A stretch of 64,000 nucleotides of DNA from Microvirga ossetica (GCF_002741015.1 NZ_CP016616.1:5420501-5484500), one strand, 5' to 3'. Positions 1 to 9,107 are shown, counted from the first letter of the stretch. Numbers and translations are program-made. Notes: generated by a model from the letters alone, not told the origin.

Positions 1-630
1 CTGGCCAAGAGCCTCAAGGTGGTGGCCGGCGTCGCTGCGCTGGGAGCGGCCGTGCTCCTCGGTATCCGGGGGCGGCTCGACATGGCGCTGCTGCTCGGCG
101 GTTTCGGAGCCTGGGCGCTGGGATGGAATTCGCTCAACATTCCGGGGCCCTGGCGCAAGTTTCAGCAGGCGACGGGCCGGTTCTCGCGCATCCGCTCGGC
201 CATGATCGAGATGGAAATCGACCATTCGACCGGGGCCGTCGAGGGCAGCGTCCTGGTCGGATCCCTTGCAGGACGCCGCTTGTCGAGCCTCGATCCTCAG
301 GGGCTGCGCCAGCTCTATGAGGAATGCTGCGCCCACGATCCCCAGGGCGTGCCGCTCCTAGAGGCTTATCTTGATCGCCGGTTTTCCGGCTGGCGTGAAA
401 ACGCTCAGGGAGATCGCGACACGCGGACGCGCACCCAAGCGCATTCGGGCGTAATGACGAAAGAGGAAGCCTATCAGATCCTGGGGCTTCAGCCGGGCGC
501 GAGCCTCGACGAGGTCCGCAAAGCGCACCGGACGCTGATGAAGAAACTCCATCCCGACCAGGGAGGGACGGCGTATCTCGCGGCTCGCGTGAACGAGGCG
601 AGAGAAGTCTTGCTGGGCCGACATCGCTGA
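1..630 (+). CDS. Membrane-anchored J-domain (DnaJ-like) protein, 5' end outside window
   Basis: The reading frame is open to the window edge, so the true start probably lies upstream. The N-terminal visible part has two hydrophobic stretches (within the first 45 residues), a middle region of unknown function, and a C-terminal J domain of about 55 residues containing the HPD tripeptide (in KKLHPDQGG). Membrane proteins with a C-terminal J domain of the Tim14/Pam18 type stimulate the ATPase of an Hsp70 partner at the membrane; the partner is not in the window. J-domain identity is secure from HPD and the helix II/III pattern; the biological role is inferred only. Confidence 0.85.
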   Translation: MAKSLKVVAGVAALGAAVLLGIRGRLDMALLLGGFGAWALGWNSLNIPGPWRKFQQATGRFSRIRSAMIEMEIDHSTGAVEGSVLVGSLAGRRLSSLDPQGLRQLYEECCAHDPQGVPLLEAYLDRRFSGWRENAQGDRDTRTRTQAHSGVMTKEEAYQILGLQPGASLDEVRKAHRTLMKKLHPDQGGTAYLAARVNEAREVLLGRHR

Positions 631-711
631 TACTCCACGCGCGATCCGGTTTGTCTTTTTACGCTGCGACGGCACAAACACACGCGCCGTCGCAAAGGCC
701 TCGGCCGAAGG

Positions 712-2289
712 TCAGCCTCGAGAGGCGAAGCAGTTCATGCCGCCCTTCTTGAGCAGCTTGCAGGCATTGGCGGCATCGTTGGATTCGGAGAAGCCGGAGA
801 AGCGGGCGCGGTAGAGGGTGGTGCCGTCGACGGTCACCTTCTCCGTGAACGGCGAGGCTTTGCCGAGGACATTGCCGAAGCGGCCACGGGCCGAGTCGAG
901 CATCGCCTTCGCCTTGTCCTCGTCATCCGTCGCGCCGAGCTGGATCACCCAGCCGTTCACGATCTTCTTGGCCTCGACAGCATCCGTCTTGGGTGTCTCC
1001 GTCTTGAGCGCCGCCGTCTTGGTCGCAGGAGCGGCCGGAGCCGGCTCGACGGCCTTGGGCTCGATCTTGGCCTGGAGGGCTGCCTTCTGGGAGGCCGGAA
1101 TCTGGGCCGGCAGGGCGGCATAGGCCTGCGCATTCGCAGGCAGCCCCTCAGGCCCCTTCTGCCAGCGCACGGTGGACGTGGAAGACGGGGTCGTCGTCGA
1201 GCTGGCGCCTGCCGCGGAGGCCACGACTGGCCGCAGGGCGTTGAGATCGAGAGCCCTGCGCTCAGGCGCCGCCTGCGGCGTCGCGGCCTGGGCGACCGGA
1301 GCCTGCGGCACGGCGGAGGCCACCCTCACGGGGACCGTCACCGGAGCCGGCTCCACCGGACGCGGAGCGGGAGCTTCCGCCACGAGGGCCGGCGCAGCCT
1401 CGACGATCGGCGTGCTGCGGTTGCCGGCATAGGCGCGCGGCAGATTGCTGTCGATCAACGATGCCATCTTCTGGTCGCGCGAGGCGCCCGAGCGCCCGCC
1501 GAGCACCACGGCGACGATGCTGCGGGTGTCGGTATTGACCGAGGTCAGAAGATTGAAGCCGGAGAGGCGGGTGTAGCCGGTCTTGATGCCGTCGACGCCC
1601 TCGACCTTGCCGAGGAGACGGTTATGGCCGCGGATGGTGCGGCTGCCGTACTGGAAGGAGCGGGTCTGGAAGTAGGCGAAATATTTCGGGAAGCGGTCCT
1701 GGATGGCGCGCCCTAGGACGGCAAGATCGCGAGCGGTCGTGATGTTCGGCGGCTCGTTCGGCAGGCCGTGCGGGTTGTAGAATGCCGTCGAGCTCATGCC
1801 GAGCTCGCGGGCCTTGCGGGTCATCATCGTCGCGAAGGCATCTTCCGAGCCGGCGATGTTCTCGGCGACCACGACGGAGACGTCGTTGGCGGAGAGTGTC
1901 ACCATGGCCTTGATGGCGTCGTCAACGTCGATGGTCGAGCCGGGGCGTACACCGAGCTTGGTCGGCGGCTGGCTCGCCGCGTAGGAGGACACCGTGAGAG
2001 GGGTATCGAGGCGCATACGGCCGCGCTCGAGCTGCTCGAACAGCAGATAGAGGCTCATCACCTTGGTGATGGAGGCGGGAATCCGCGGCTCGTCGATGTT
2101 CTCGCCCTGCAGGACCTTGCCGGTCTTGGAATCGACCACGATGGAAGCGGCGAGGGGGCTGTATCCGCCGCCGCTGGGTTTAGCCTTGCGTCGGGCCGCG
2201 TCAGCCGGGGAGGCGACGGCGACGGCAACTGACGCAGCGATACCGATAAGGGCCCATGTCTTTCGGTGTCCCATCCAAACCGAATTCAT
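712..2289 (-). CDS. D-alanyl-D-alanine carboxypeptidase (DacA/PBP5-type, S11) with C-terminal SPOR domain
   Basis: Periplasmic peptidoglycan DD-carboxypeptidase that trims the terminal D-Ala of stem peptides. A signal peptide (about residues 10-32) precedes the S11 catalytic domain: SxxK as SITK near residues 73-76, SAN near 133-135 and KTG near 236-238. A Pro/Ala-rich linker follows, then a SPOR-like domain (last ~75 residues) that usually binds denuded septal glycan. I chose the ATG at 2289 because GGGGAA lies about 9 bases upstream; the frame stays open to 2367 without a signal-peptide-like start. Of the usual length (about 525 aa) for the SPOR-containing rhizobial members. Monocistronic, convergent with the J-domain gene. 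Confidence 0.93.
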   Translation of the reverse strand: MNSVWMGHRKTWALIGIAASVAVAVASPADAARRKAKPSGGGYSPLAASIVVDSKTGKVLQGENIDEPRIPASITKVMSLYLLFEQLERGRMRLDTPLTVSSYAASQPPTKLGVRPGSTIDVDDAIKAMVTLSANDVSVVVAENIAGSEDAFATMMTRKARELGMSSTAFYNPHGLPNEPPNITTARDLAVLGRAIQDRFPKYFAYFQTRSFQYGSRTIRGHNRLLGKVEGVDGIKTGYTRLSGFNLLTSVNTDTRSIVAVVLGGRSGASRDQKMASLIDSNLPRAYAGNRSTPIVEAAPALVAEAPAPRPVEPAPVTVPVRVASAVPQAPVAQAATPQAAPERRALDLNALRPVVASAAGASSTTTPSSTSTVRWQKGPEGLPANAQAYAALPAQIPASQKAALQAKIEPKAVEPAPAAPATKTAALKTETPKTDAVEAKKIVNGWVIQLGATDDEDKAKAMLDSARGRFGNVLGKASPFTEKVTVDGTTLYRARFSGFSESNDAANACKLLKKGGMNCFASRG

Positions 2290-2433
2290 GCTGCTAAATT
2301 CCCCGTTTCGTTTGGTTTTCGGCTCTTGCGCCCGGCTCTCTAAAGGGAACCGTTGCCAGCGCGACACATGTCTTGACGGTAAGAGGTTGCGGTTACGGTC
2401 GGGTTAACGGAAGCGAAGCGAACGATGCGGTTA

Positions 2434-2483
2434 TTGTGCACTGCACAAAATATCTTGACAAATTTTTGTGCACTGCACATATT
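2434..2483 (+). promoter_or_regulatory. Phasin promoter between two PhaR-type palindromes
   Basis: The perfect palindrome TTGTGCACTGCACAA (2434-2448) and a second copy of its core, TGTGCACTGCACA (2467-2479), sit 32 bp apart centre to centre, about three helical turns. Between and overlapping them is a sigma70-like promoter: TTGACA at 2455-2460 and CATATT at 2478-2483 with 17-bp spacing. TGC-rich inverted repeats of this kind in front of phasin genes are bound by the polyhydroxybutyrate-sensing repressor PhaR/AniA in other alphaproteobacteria. The regulator assignment is inferred from position and sequence type. Confidence 0.75.
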
Positions 2484-2544
2484 GGCCCCGTCAGCTATCC
2501 AGCGGCGCCAAAACCTATTTAACGCCTAATTGTCGAGGTTCACA

Positions 2545-2874
2545 ATGCTCCAGTCGTTTTCCCACATTCAGAAGTTCGGCCAGGACAACCTGGACGCCAC
2601 GATGAAGGCGCTCGGCGCTTTCTCGAGCAACAGCCAGGTGATCGCCAGCGAGACCGCCGACTTCGCCCGCAAGTCCTTCGAGCAGACCTCCGCAACGGTC
2701 GAGAAGCTGATGGGCGTTCAGACCCTCGACAAGGCGGTCGAGATCCAGACGGCTTTCGTGAAGGGCGCCTATGACAGCTTCGTCAGCCAGACGACCAAGA
2801 TGGGCTCGCTCTACTCGAACCTCGCCTCGGAGACGATGAAGCCCTTCGAAGGGCTCCTCTCCAAGGCCGCCTAA
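2545..2874 (+). CDS. Phasin family protein
   Basis: Small helical, amphipathic protein (109 aa) of the phasin family, which coats polyhydroxyalkanoate granules and controls their number and size. It shows the family pattern of an N-terminal phasin motif with many Phe, Ser, Thr and Ala residues and no Cys. The ATG at 2545 is preferred over TTG 2530 because GAGG sits 7 bases before it. A putative PhaR-controlled promoter lies directly upstream and a strong hairpin terminator directly downstream, so it is a single-gene unit. Granule association is inferred from the family. Confidence 0.9.
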   Translation: MLQSFSHIQKFGQDNLDATMKALGAFSSNSQVIASETADFARKSFEQTSATVEKLMGVQTLDKAVEIQTAFVKGAYDSFVSQTTKMGSLYSNLASETMKPFEGLLSKAA

Positions 2875-2904
2875 AGCCGGGCTCATTCCAAGCCTCCTTT
2901 CACG

Positions 2905-2935
2905 AAACGCCCGGCTTCGTCCCGGGCGTTTTGCG
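2905..2935 (+). terminator. Rho-independent terminator of the phasin gene
   Basis: A perfect 10-bp stem, AAACGCCCGG (2905-2914) with CCGGGCGTTT (2922-2931), has a 7-base loop and a short T run, 30 bases after the phasin stop. Confidence 0.85.
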
Positions 2936-3170
2936 TTGGGGCAGGCATGCACGGAGGGCTGGGCTGGCTCGCTTGTCGTCATCGCGAAGGCGTGACCAAC
3001 ATGTCCCTCTTTTCCCGGAGGCTGCGACCACCCATCTGGTTGATCTGGCGAACCGAATGGAGCGACTATACATTTGGCTGTAGCCGATGGCCCGGAACGG
3101 GTTAGGGCCGGAAGCTTGAGGCCAAGAGAAGCTTGAGGCCAAGAACAGAAGAAGGGGCGGTCGTCCGAAG

Positions 3171-3563
3171 ATGCTGCGGTTCACTCAAGGTACTTTGACC
3201 CGGTCGGAGCCTTTTCCGATCTCCGCTGCCGGCGGGTCACAGCCTCCTGGAGGCGACGATGGCGGTCGCTCGAACACGGCGATCATCACGAAAACCAAGC
3301 CGCGCACGAAACGGCCGAACCTTTACCGCGTTCTTCTCTTGAACGATGATTACACCCCGATGGAGTTCGTGGTGCATGTGCTGGAGCGGTTCTTCAACAA
3401 GAACCGTGAGGATGCGACCCGGATCATGTTGCACGTCCACCAGAATGGCGTCGGGGAATGTGGCGTTTTTACTTACGAGGTTGCTGAGACGAAAGTGACG
3501 CAAGTCATGGACTACGCCCGGAAGCACCAGCATCCTCTGCAATGTGTAATGGAAAAGAATTAG
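3171..3563 (+). CDS. clpS: ATP-dependent Clp protease adaptor ClpS
   Basis: ClpS delivers N-degron substrates to the ClpAP protease. The conserved core runs from about residue 45 to the C terminus, with the [16 protein letters not shown] block, HxNG-type HQNGVGECG and [13 protein letters not shown] region that form the N-end-residue pocket and ClpA interface. The disordered N-terminal arm is long (about 40 residues), as in other alphaproteobacterial ClpS1. ATG 3171 is the first start; its ribosome site is not strong, so the exact start is less certain. clpA follows 29 bases after the stop, the standard clpS-clpA operon. Confidence 0.95.
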   Translation: MLRFTQGTLTRSEPFPISAAGGSQPPGGDDGGRSNTAIITKTKPRTKRPNLYRVLLLNDDYTPMEFVVHVLERFFNKNREDATRIMLHVHQNGVGECGVFTYEVAETKVTQVMDYARKHQHPLQCVMEKN

Positions 3564-3592
3564 CCGAGCCCTGTGTCATAAAGGACAAGCCG

Positions 3593-6058
3593 TTGCCGAG
3601 CTTTTCTCGCAGTCTTGAACAAGCCCTTCACCGAGCGCTCGCTCTCGCAGGCGAACGTCGCCATGAATACGCAACCCTCGAACACCTCCTCCTGGCCCTG
3701 ATCGACGACCAGGATGCTGCGGCCGTCATGCGAGCCTGCAATGTCGATCTCGACGTTCTCCGCCGTAACCTAGTCGATTACGTCGACAGCGAACTCGCCA
3801 ACCTTGTCGCCGATGGACGCCAGGATTCGAAGCCGACAGCCGGTTTCCAGCGCGTGATCCAGCGGGCGGTGATTCATGTTCAATCCTCAGGCCGCGACGA
3901 AGTGACGGGCGCCAACGTGCTGGTTGCCATCTTCGCCGAGCGGGAAAGCCACGCCGCATACTTCCTGCAGGAGCAGGACATGACCCGCTACGACGCGGTC
4001 AACTATATCAGCCACGGCATCGCCAAGCGCCCCGGCCTCACCGAGAGCCGTTCTCCGCGCGGCGCCGAGGAGGAAGCCTCCAACGAGCGTCCGACGCAGG
4101 AAGAAAACGACACGCGCCAGAAGAAGAAGGGCGATGCCCTCGATGCCTATTGCGTCAACCTCAACAAGAAGGCGAAGGATGGCCGCATCGATCCGCTGAT
4201 CGGTCGCGAGTCGGAGGTCCAGCGCACCATCCAGGTCCTGTGCCGCCGCCAGAAGAACAACCCGCTCCTCGTCGGCGATCCCGGCGTCGGCAAGACCGCC
4301 ATCGCGGAGGGACTTGCCCGCAAGATCGTGCAGGGCGAGGTGCCGGAGGTGCTGAAAGGCGCCACCGTCTTCGCCCTCGACATGGGCACGCTTCTTGCCG
4401 GCACGCGCTATCGCGGCGATTTCGAAGAGCGCCTGAAGCAGGTGATGAAGGAGATCGAGCAGCATCCGAACGCGATCATGTTCATCGACGAGATCCATAC
4501 GGTGATCGGCGCCGGCGCCACCTCCGGCGGCGCGATGGATGCCTCGAATCTGCTCAAGCCCGCCCTCGCCCAGGGCACCCTGCGCTGCATCGGCTCGACC
4601 ACCTACAAGGAATACCGCCAGTATTTCGAGAAGGACCGGGCCCTCGTGCGCCGCTTCCAGAAGATCGACGTCAACGAGCCGTCGGTGCCGGATGCGATCG
4701 AGATCGTGAAGGGCCTGAAGCCCTATTTCGAGGAGTTCCACAAGCTCAAGTACACCAACGACGCCGTAAAGGCGGCGGTGGAGCTCTCCGCCCGCTACAT
4801 CAACGACCGCAAGCTTCCGGACAAGGCGATCGACGTGATCGACGAGACCGGCGCGTCGCAGATGCTCCTTCCCGAAGGCCGTCGCAAGAAGACCATCGGC
4901 ATCAAGGAGATCGAGGCGACCATCGCCACCATGGCGCGCATTCCGCCCAAGACCGTGTCCAAGGACGACGCGGAGGTGCTGGCGCACCTGCAGGACACCC
5001 TCAAGCGGGTCGTCTACGGGCAGGATAAGGCCATCGAGGCGCTGTCCTCCGCGATCAAGCTCGCCCGTGCCGGCCTGCGCGATGCGGAAAAGCCCATCGG
5101 CTCCTACCTCTTTGCCGGACCCACGGGCGTCGGCAAGACGGAAGTGGCCAAGCAACTGGCTGTTTCGCTCGGCGTCGAGCTCCTGCGCTTCGACATGTCG
5201 GAGTATATGGAGCGGCACACGGTCAGCCGCCTGATCGGCGCGCCTCCCGGCTATGTGGGCTTCGACCAGGGCGGTCTCCTGACCGACGGCATCGACCAGC
5301 ATCCGCATTGTGTGCTCCTGCTCGACGAGATCGAGAAGGCGCATCCGGATCTGTTCAACATCCTGCTCCAGGTCATGGACCACGGAAAGCTGACGGATCA
5401 CAACGGCAAGCAGGTCGACTTCCGCAACGTCATCATCATCATGACCACGAATGCGGGCGCCGCCGACATGGCCCGCCCGGCCTACGGCTTCACCCGCACC
5501 AAGCGGGAGGGGGACGATACGGAGGCGGTCAACAAGCTGTTCACGCCCGAGTTCCGCAACCGTCTCGACGCGATCATCTCCTTCGGCCACCTGCCGAAAG
5601 AGGTTGTTCAGAAGGTCGTCGACAAGTTTGTCATGCAGCTCGACGTCCAGCTGGCTGACCGCAATGTCTCGATCGAGCTCACCGACGAGGCACGCGACTG
5701 GCTGGTCGAGCACGGCTATGACGAGGCCATGGGCGCCCGCCCGATGGGTCGCCTGATCCAGTCGACCATCAAGACTCCGCTGGCGGACGAGGTTCTCTTC
5801 GGGCGCCTCAAGGATGGCGGAGCGGTCAAGGTCATCGTCAAGACGGACGAGATCGGCCTCCAGAGCCTGGGCTTCGAATATGTCGAGGGCCCGGTGAAGC
5901 CGAAGGCGGAGAAGGTCGTCACGAACGCGGCCAAGAGGAAGCCCAAGGCCAAGTCCGCCTCGTCGAAGACGAAAAAAGCGGTGAAACCGAAGGGATCCGA
6001 TGGTAATGGGGGTGGAGGCGTCCGCACCGTTCCGAAGGTTCCACTGGTTAGAGCATGA
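3593..6058 (+). CDS. clpA: ATP-dependent Clp protease ATP-binding subunit ClpA
   Basis: AAA+ unfoldase that feeds substrates to ClpP. It has an N-terminal Clp repeat domain (residues 1-145) binding ClpS, D1 with Walker A GDPGVGKT (about residue 227) and Walker B MFIDEIH, D2 with Walker A GPTGVGKT (about 509) and LLLDEIEKA, then a C-terminal Lys/Pro-rich tail. Family N termini start with PxFSxSLExALxxAL, which points to TTG 3593 (AAAGGA 8 bases upstream) rather than ATG 3542, which would overlap clpS. The basic tail after about residue 770 is longer than in E. coli. The stop overlaps the ATG of the next gene (ATGA). Confidence 0.96.
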   Translation: MPSFSRSLEQALHRALALAGERRHEYATLEHLLLALIDDQDAAAVMRACNVDLDVLRRNLVDYVDSELANLVADGRQDSKPTAGFQRVIQRAVIHVQSSGRDEVTGANVLVAIFAERESHAAYFLQEQDMTRYDAVNYISHGIAKRPGLTESRSPRGAEEEASNERPTQEENDTRQKKKGDALDAYCVNLNKKAKDGRIDPLIGRESEVQRTIQVLCRRQKNNPLLVGDPGVGKTAIAEGLARKIVQGEVPEVLKGATVFALDMGTLLAGTRYRGDFEERLKQVMKEIEQHPNAIMFIDEIHTVIGAGATSGGAMDASNLLKPALAQGTLRCIGSTTYKEYRQYFEKDRALVRRFQKIDVNEPSVPDAIEIVKGLKPYFEEFHKLKYTNDAVKAAVELSARYINDRKLPDKAIDVIDETGASQMLLPEGRRKKTIGIKEIEATIATMARIPPKTVSKDDAEVLAHLQDTLKRVVYGQDKAIEALSSAIKLARAGLRDAEKPIGSYLFAGPTGVGKTEVAKQLAVSLGVELLRFDMSEYMERHTVSRLIGAPPGYVGFDQGGLLTDGIDQHPHCVLLLDEIEKAHPDLFNILLQVMDHGKLTDHNGKQVDFRNVIIIMTTNAGAADMARPAYGFTRTKREGDDTEAVNKLFTPEFRNRLDAIISFGHLPKEVVQKVVDKFVMQLDVQLADRNVSIELTDEARDWLVEHGYDEAMGARPMGRLIQSTIKTPLADEVLFGRLKDGGAVKVIVKTDEIGLQSLGFEYVEGPVKPKAEKVVTNAAKRKPKAKSASSKTKKAVKPKGSDGNGGGGVRTVPKVPLVRA

Positions 6059-6303
6059 CGACTGAGATCCACGAGGGGCCGCTCCAGGCCCACCCCAGTG
6101 AGGCTCCGGCGAAGCTATCGTGGCGCGAGAAGCGCTACCTGCGTCGTCGCCGGCGCGTCCGGTTCGAGGAGCTTATGGGCTGGGTCCTCGTGCCCGTCAT
6201 CCTGCTCGGCTGCTACTGGCTGCTGGATGTCGGCCTGAACGCCATGGGCACCTCGCCCGCTGCGATCATGGAAGGCATCGAGGCGGTTCTCGCCAGTCTC
6301 TGA
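6055..6303 (+). CDS. Small single-span membrane protein coupled to clpA
   Basis: 82 residues: a charged N-terminal half with an Arg-rich patch (about residues 25-36), then one hydrophobic span (about residues 41-60). The start codon overlaps the clpA stop in an ATGA, so it is translationally coupled. I do not recognise a family. An unrelated housekeeping operon tail is possible, but the coupling suggests co-expression with ClpA. A hairpin terminator ends the operon just downstream. Confidence 0.75.
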   Translation: MTTEIHEGPLQAHPSEAPAKLSWREKRYLRRRRRVRFEELMGWVLVPVILLGCYWLLDVGLNAMGTSPAAIMEGIEAVLASL

Positions 6304-6333
6304 GAGCGCCCTTCGTCGCATCGTGATTTCGAA

Positions 6334-6376
6334 AAAGCCGCATCGGATCTCTCGTCTGGTGCGGCTTTCTTCTTTT
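6334..6376 (+). terminator. Rho-independent terminator of the clpS-clpA operon
   Basis: The stem AAAGCCGCA (6334-6342) pairs with TGCGGCTTT (6360-6368), followed by CTTCTTTT, 30 bases after the small membrane protein. Confidence 0.85.
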
Positions 6377-6427
6377 CGACCTCGCCCTGTGCGCTAGTTC
6401 TGAGATAACTTGGTGGATCGCGAGGAC

Positions 6428-7000
6428 ATGGTGACGAAGCTGGTCGGTATCTCGGGAAGTCTGCGCAAGGGCTCATTCAACTCGGCCCTGCTTCGCAGCG
6501 CGGCCGGCCTGATGCCCGAGGATTCCGAACTCGTCGTCGACACCATTCGCGGCATTCCCCTCTACGACGCCGACGTCGAGGTCGAAGAGGGGATTCCGGA
6601 GCGGGTCGCGGAGCTGAAGGAGGCCATCGTCGCGGCGGACGGCCTTCTTCTCGTGACGCCGGAATACAACAACTCGATTCCCGGCGTGTTCAAGAATGCC
6701 ATCGACTGGCTCTCCCGACCGGATTCGGACATCAAGCGGGTGTTCGGCGGCAGGCCCGTTGCCGTGATCGGCGCCTCGCCGGGCAATTTCGGCACCATCC
6801 TGTCCCAGAATGCGTGGCTGCCGGTCCTGCGCACGCTCAGAACCGACTTCTGGGCCGAGGGACGGCTGATGGTGTCGCGCGCTCCAACCGTCTTCAACGA
6901 GGACGGGACGATCGCGGAACTGAAGATCGAGGAGCAGCTTCGAAAGTACCTCGAAGGCTTCGTCGCCTATGTTCGTCGGCGGAACGTGCCGACACGCTGA
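6428..7000 (+). CDS. NADPH-dependent FMN reductase / quinone reductase (ChrR type)
   Basis: Cytosolic flavodoxin-like oxidoreductase, about 190 aa, the usual length. FMN-binding signatures are visible: GISGSLRKGSFN near the N terminus (phosphate loop), PEYNNSIPGVFKNAIDW in the middle and the GASPG loop at about 115. The family reduces quinones, chromate and other acceptors with two electrons. The start is uncertain between ATG 6428 and GTG 6431 because GAGG lies very close; TTG 6410 is less likely. Stands alone between a terminator and a convergent gene. Confidence 0.9.
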   Translation: MVTKLVGISGSLRKGSFNSALLRSAAGLMPEDSELVVDTIRGIPLYDADVEVEEGIPERVAELKEAIVAADGLLLVTPEYNNSIPGVFKNAIDWLSRPDSDIKRVFGGRPVAVIGASPGNFGTILSQNAWLPVLRTLRTDFWAEGRLMVSRAPTVFNEDGTIAELKIEEQLRKYLEGFVAYVRRRNVPTR

Positions 7001-7002
7001 TC

Positions 7003-8178
7003 TCAATCCTCTTCGCGCTGCTTGAACGGAGTGGCCTCGGCGAGCTCCTCGGCAGCCTCCGACACATAGAGGCGCTCCTGATCGAGATAGGCCTGCACGG
7101 CCCGGCGCAGGGACGGATCGGCGATGTCGTGCGCCGACGATGTGATCACGGGCCGGTAGCCGCGCGCCAGCTTGTGCTCGCCCTGCGCCCCGGCTTCGAC
7201 CCGGTCGAGTCCGCGGGCGATGGCGAAGTCGATGGCCTGGTAATAGCAGACTTCGAAATGCAGGAAGGGGTGATCCTCGATGCAGCCCCAGTTGCGCCCG
7301 TAGAGCCGCTTGTCGCCGATGAGATTGATGGCGCCTGCGATGTAGCGGCCGCCGCGCTTAGCCATCACGAGAAGCACGCGCTCCGCCATGCGCTCGCCGA
7401 TGAGCGAGAAGAAGCTGCGGTTGAGATAGGGCCGGCCCCATTTGCGCGAGCCCGTATCCATGTAGAAGGCGAAGAACGCGTCCCAATGGGCCTCGGTGAT
7501 GTCGCGTCCCGTGATCCATTCGATGGAGACGTCGTTCGCCAGCGCATCGCGGCGCTCGCGCCGGATCGCCTTGCGCTTGCGCGAGGAAAGCGCCGCGAGA
7601 AAATCCTCGAAGCTGCGGTAGCCGTCGTTGAGCCAGTGGAACTGCCGGTCGTCACGACGAAGAAACCCTTGAGCGGCGAAGGCGTCGAGATCGTCCTGCT
7701 GCAGGAACGTGGCGTGGATCGAGGAGGCTCCCGTCTGGTCCCGCAGCGCCCGCAGGCCGGCGATCGCATAGGAGCGGATTTCGGAAGCGCGCGCGCCGTT
7801 CGAAACCAGGAGGCGCGGGCCCGTGACCGGCGTGAACGGCACCGAGACCTGGAGCTTCGGGTAGTAATGGCCGCCGGCGCGGGTATAGGCATCGGCCCAG
7901 GAATGGTCGAAGACATACTCGCCCATGGAATGGGACTTGAGATAGCACGGTACGGCGCCGAGGAGCTTTTCCGCGTCGTCCTCGACCAGCACATGCACGG
8001 GCGTCCAGCCGGTCTTTGCACCGACGCAGCCCGAATCTTCGAGAGACGAGAGGAAGGCGTGCGAGACGAAGGGGTTGAACGGATCGTCGTCGCCGTAGCC
8101 TGGGCCGAGCGTGCAGGCGTCCCAATCCGCAGCGGGGACCGCCTTCAGGCCTTGGGCAATTTTGACTTGGAACGTCAC
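7003..8178 (-). CDS. COG3146/DUF482-type GNAT-fold acyltransferase
   Basis: 391 aa, full length for this family of FemAB/GNAT-like proteins of unknown substrate. Recognised by conserved blocks such as NPFVSHAFL near the N terminus, the SRKRKAIRRER segment, and YQAIDFAIARGLDRVEAGAQGEHKLARGY near the C terminus. It starts with GTG 8178; no strong ribosome site is visible, so the start is tentative. It converges with the FMN reductase, their stops being 3 bases apart. It may be the last gene of the ridA-gdpD cluster, 176 bases after gdpD. Confidence 0.82.
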   Translation of the reverse strand: MTFQVKIAQGLKAVPAADWDACTLGPGYGDDDPFNPFVSHAFLSSLEDSGCVGAKTGWTPVHVLVEDDAEKLLGAVPCYLKSHSMGEYVFDHSWADAYTRAGGHYYPKLQVSVPFTPVTGPRLLVSNGARASEIRSYAIAGLRALRDQTGASSIHATFLQQDDLDAFAAQGFLRRDDRQFHWLNDGYRSFEDFLAALSSRKRKAIRRERRDALANDVSIEWITGRDITEAHWDAFFAFYMDTGSRKWGRPYLNRSFFSLIGERMAERVLLVMAKRGGRYIAGAINLIGDKRLYGRNWGCIEDHPFLHFEVCYYQAIDFAIARGLDRVEAGAQGEHKLARGYRPVITSSAHDIADPSLRRAVQAYLDQERLYVSEAAEELAEATPFKQREED

Positions 8179-8321
8179 CGAGTGGAAGGACCCCGCCGTA
8201 CGGTTCTAGAGCTAAGCGCTCGGCGGGATCCATGCAATATCGGGAGGATGCGACAAACACCGTCGTGAAAAGCTGGCTCGCACAACTGCCGACGATTTGC
8301 TCTGAGGCCGGGGCGCATTTT

Positions 8322-8343
8322 CCCTCCCCACAAGGGGGGAGGG
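8322..8343. repeat. Short C/G hairpin between gdpD and the acyltransferase gene
   Basis: CCCTCCCC (8322-8329) pairs with GGGGAGGG (8336-8343) just downstream of the gdpD stop. It lacks a T run on the minus strand, so it is either a weak terminator or a small palindromic repeat. Confidence 0.4.
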
Positions 8344-8354
8344 CTTTAGGCGAT

Positions 8355-9107
8355 TCAGGGCAGGAAGCCCTCGAAGACCATCTGGTCCGCGTGCTTCTCG
8401 GCGCGGGCTCGATCCTCGGGATTGCGCACGGTCCAGGTCATCACCGGAACGTGGCCCATGAGCCTGCTGAGATAGGTCGAGGCGCAGGGGATGTCCTTCA
8501 CGCGCCAGGAGAGGAAGTGCGGCTGCGTCTCCGAGAAGTGCAGCAGGTTCGCCATCCGGTGCTTCTGCTCGGGCGGCAGGAAGCCGTCCGACTTGGAGGC
8601 GTATTCCAATTCGCCGATGAAGCCGCGCGTGATGTCGGGCGCGTTCTCGCGCAGATGGGCCACGATGTCCGGATCGAAGGATTTTACGACGAACGGACCC
8701 TGATAGTCCTTCAGGACCTCGATCACGCGCTTCGTCAGCCGCATGTCGCCGTTGAACTTGCTCTTGACCTCGATGACGAGCGGCGTGCGCCCGGCGATGG
8801 CGGCGAGATAATCCTTGAACGACGGGATCCTGTCTCCGCCCTTGGCGCCGGCGATGCCGATCCCGCTCAACTCCGAGAGCTTGCGCTCGCCCACGAGGCC
8901 GGTCTGGCCGGTGAGCCGGTCGAGCTCGAAATCGTGGAACACGATGGCTTCGTTGTCGCCCGTCAGCTGCACGTCGAGCTCAATCGGGAAGCCGCGCGCG
9001 ATGGCGGCTTCCGCGGCCGAGATCGTGTTCTCGATGATGCCTTCGGCTTTGTTATGGAGGCCGCGATGGGCGATGGGCTTCGCGACGAGCCAGCTCGGGG
9101 TGCTCAT
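8355..9107 (-). CDS. Glycerophosphodiester phosphodiesterase (GDPD family)
   Basis: 250-aa hydrolase of deacylated phospholipids to glycerol-3-phosphate and alcohol. The metal and phosphate ligands of the TIM-barrel family are present: HRG near residue 14, ELDVQL near 47-52 and FHD near 60-64. It has no signal peptide, so it is cytosolic (UgpQ-like). Its ATG overlaps the ridA stop, so the two are translationally coupled. Confidence 0.92.
   Translation of the reverse strand: MSTPSWLVAKPIAHRGLHNKAEGIIENTISAAEAAIARGFPIELDVQLTGDNEAIVFHDFELDRLTGQTGLVGERKLSELSGIGIAGAKGGDRIPSFKDYLAAIAGRTPLVIEVKSKFNGDMRLTKRVIEVLKDYQGPFVVKSFDPDIVAHLRENAPDITRGFIGELEYASKSDGFLPPEQKHRMANLLHFSETQPHFLSWRVKDIPCASTYLSRLMGHVPVMTWTVRNPEDRARAEKHADQMVFEGFLP

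Noticed and set aside
3542..3592. ATG 3542 as clpA start
   Set aside because: The added 17 residues do not resemble ClpA N termini and overlap clpS; TTG 3593 has a better ribosome site and matches the family.
3887..5713. Long open frame antisense to clpA
   Set aside because: It mirrors ClpA codons in GC-rich DNA and has no family-like sequence; ClpA on the other strand is certain.
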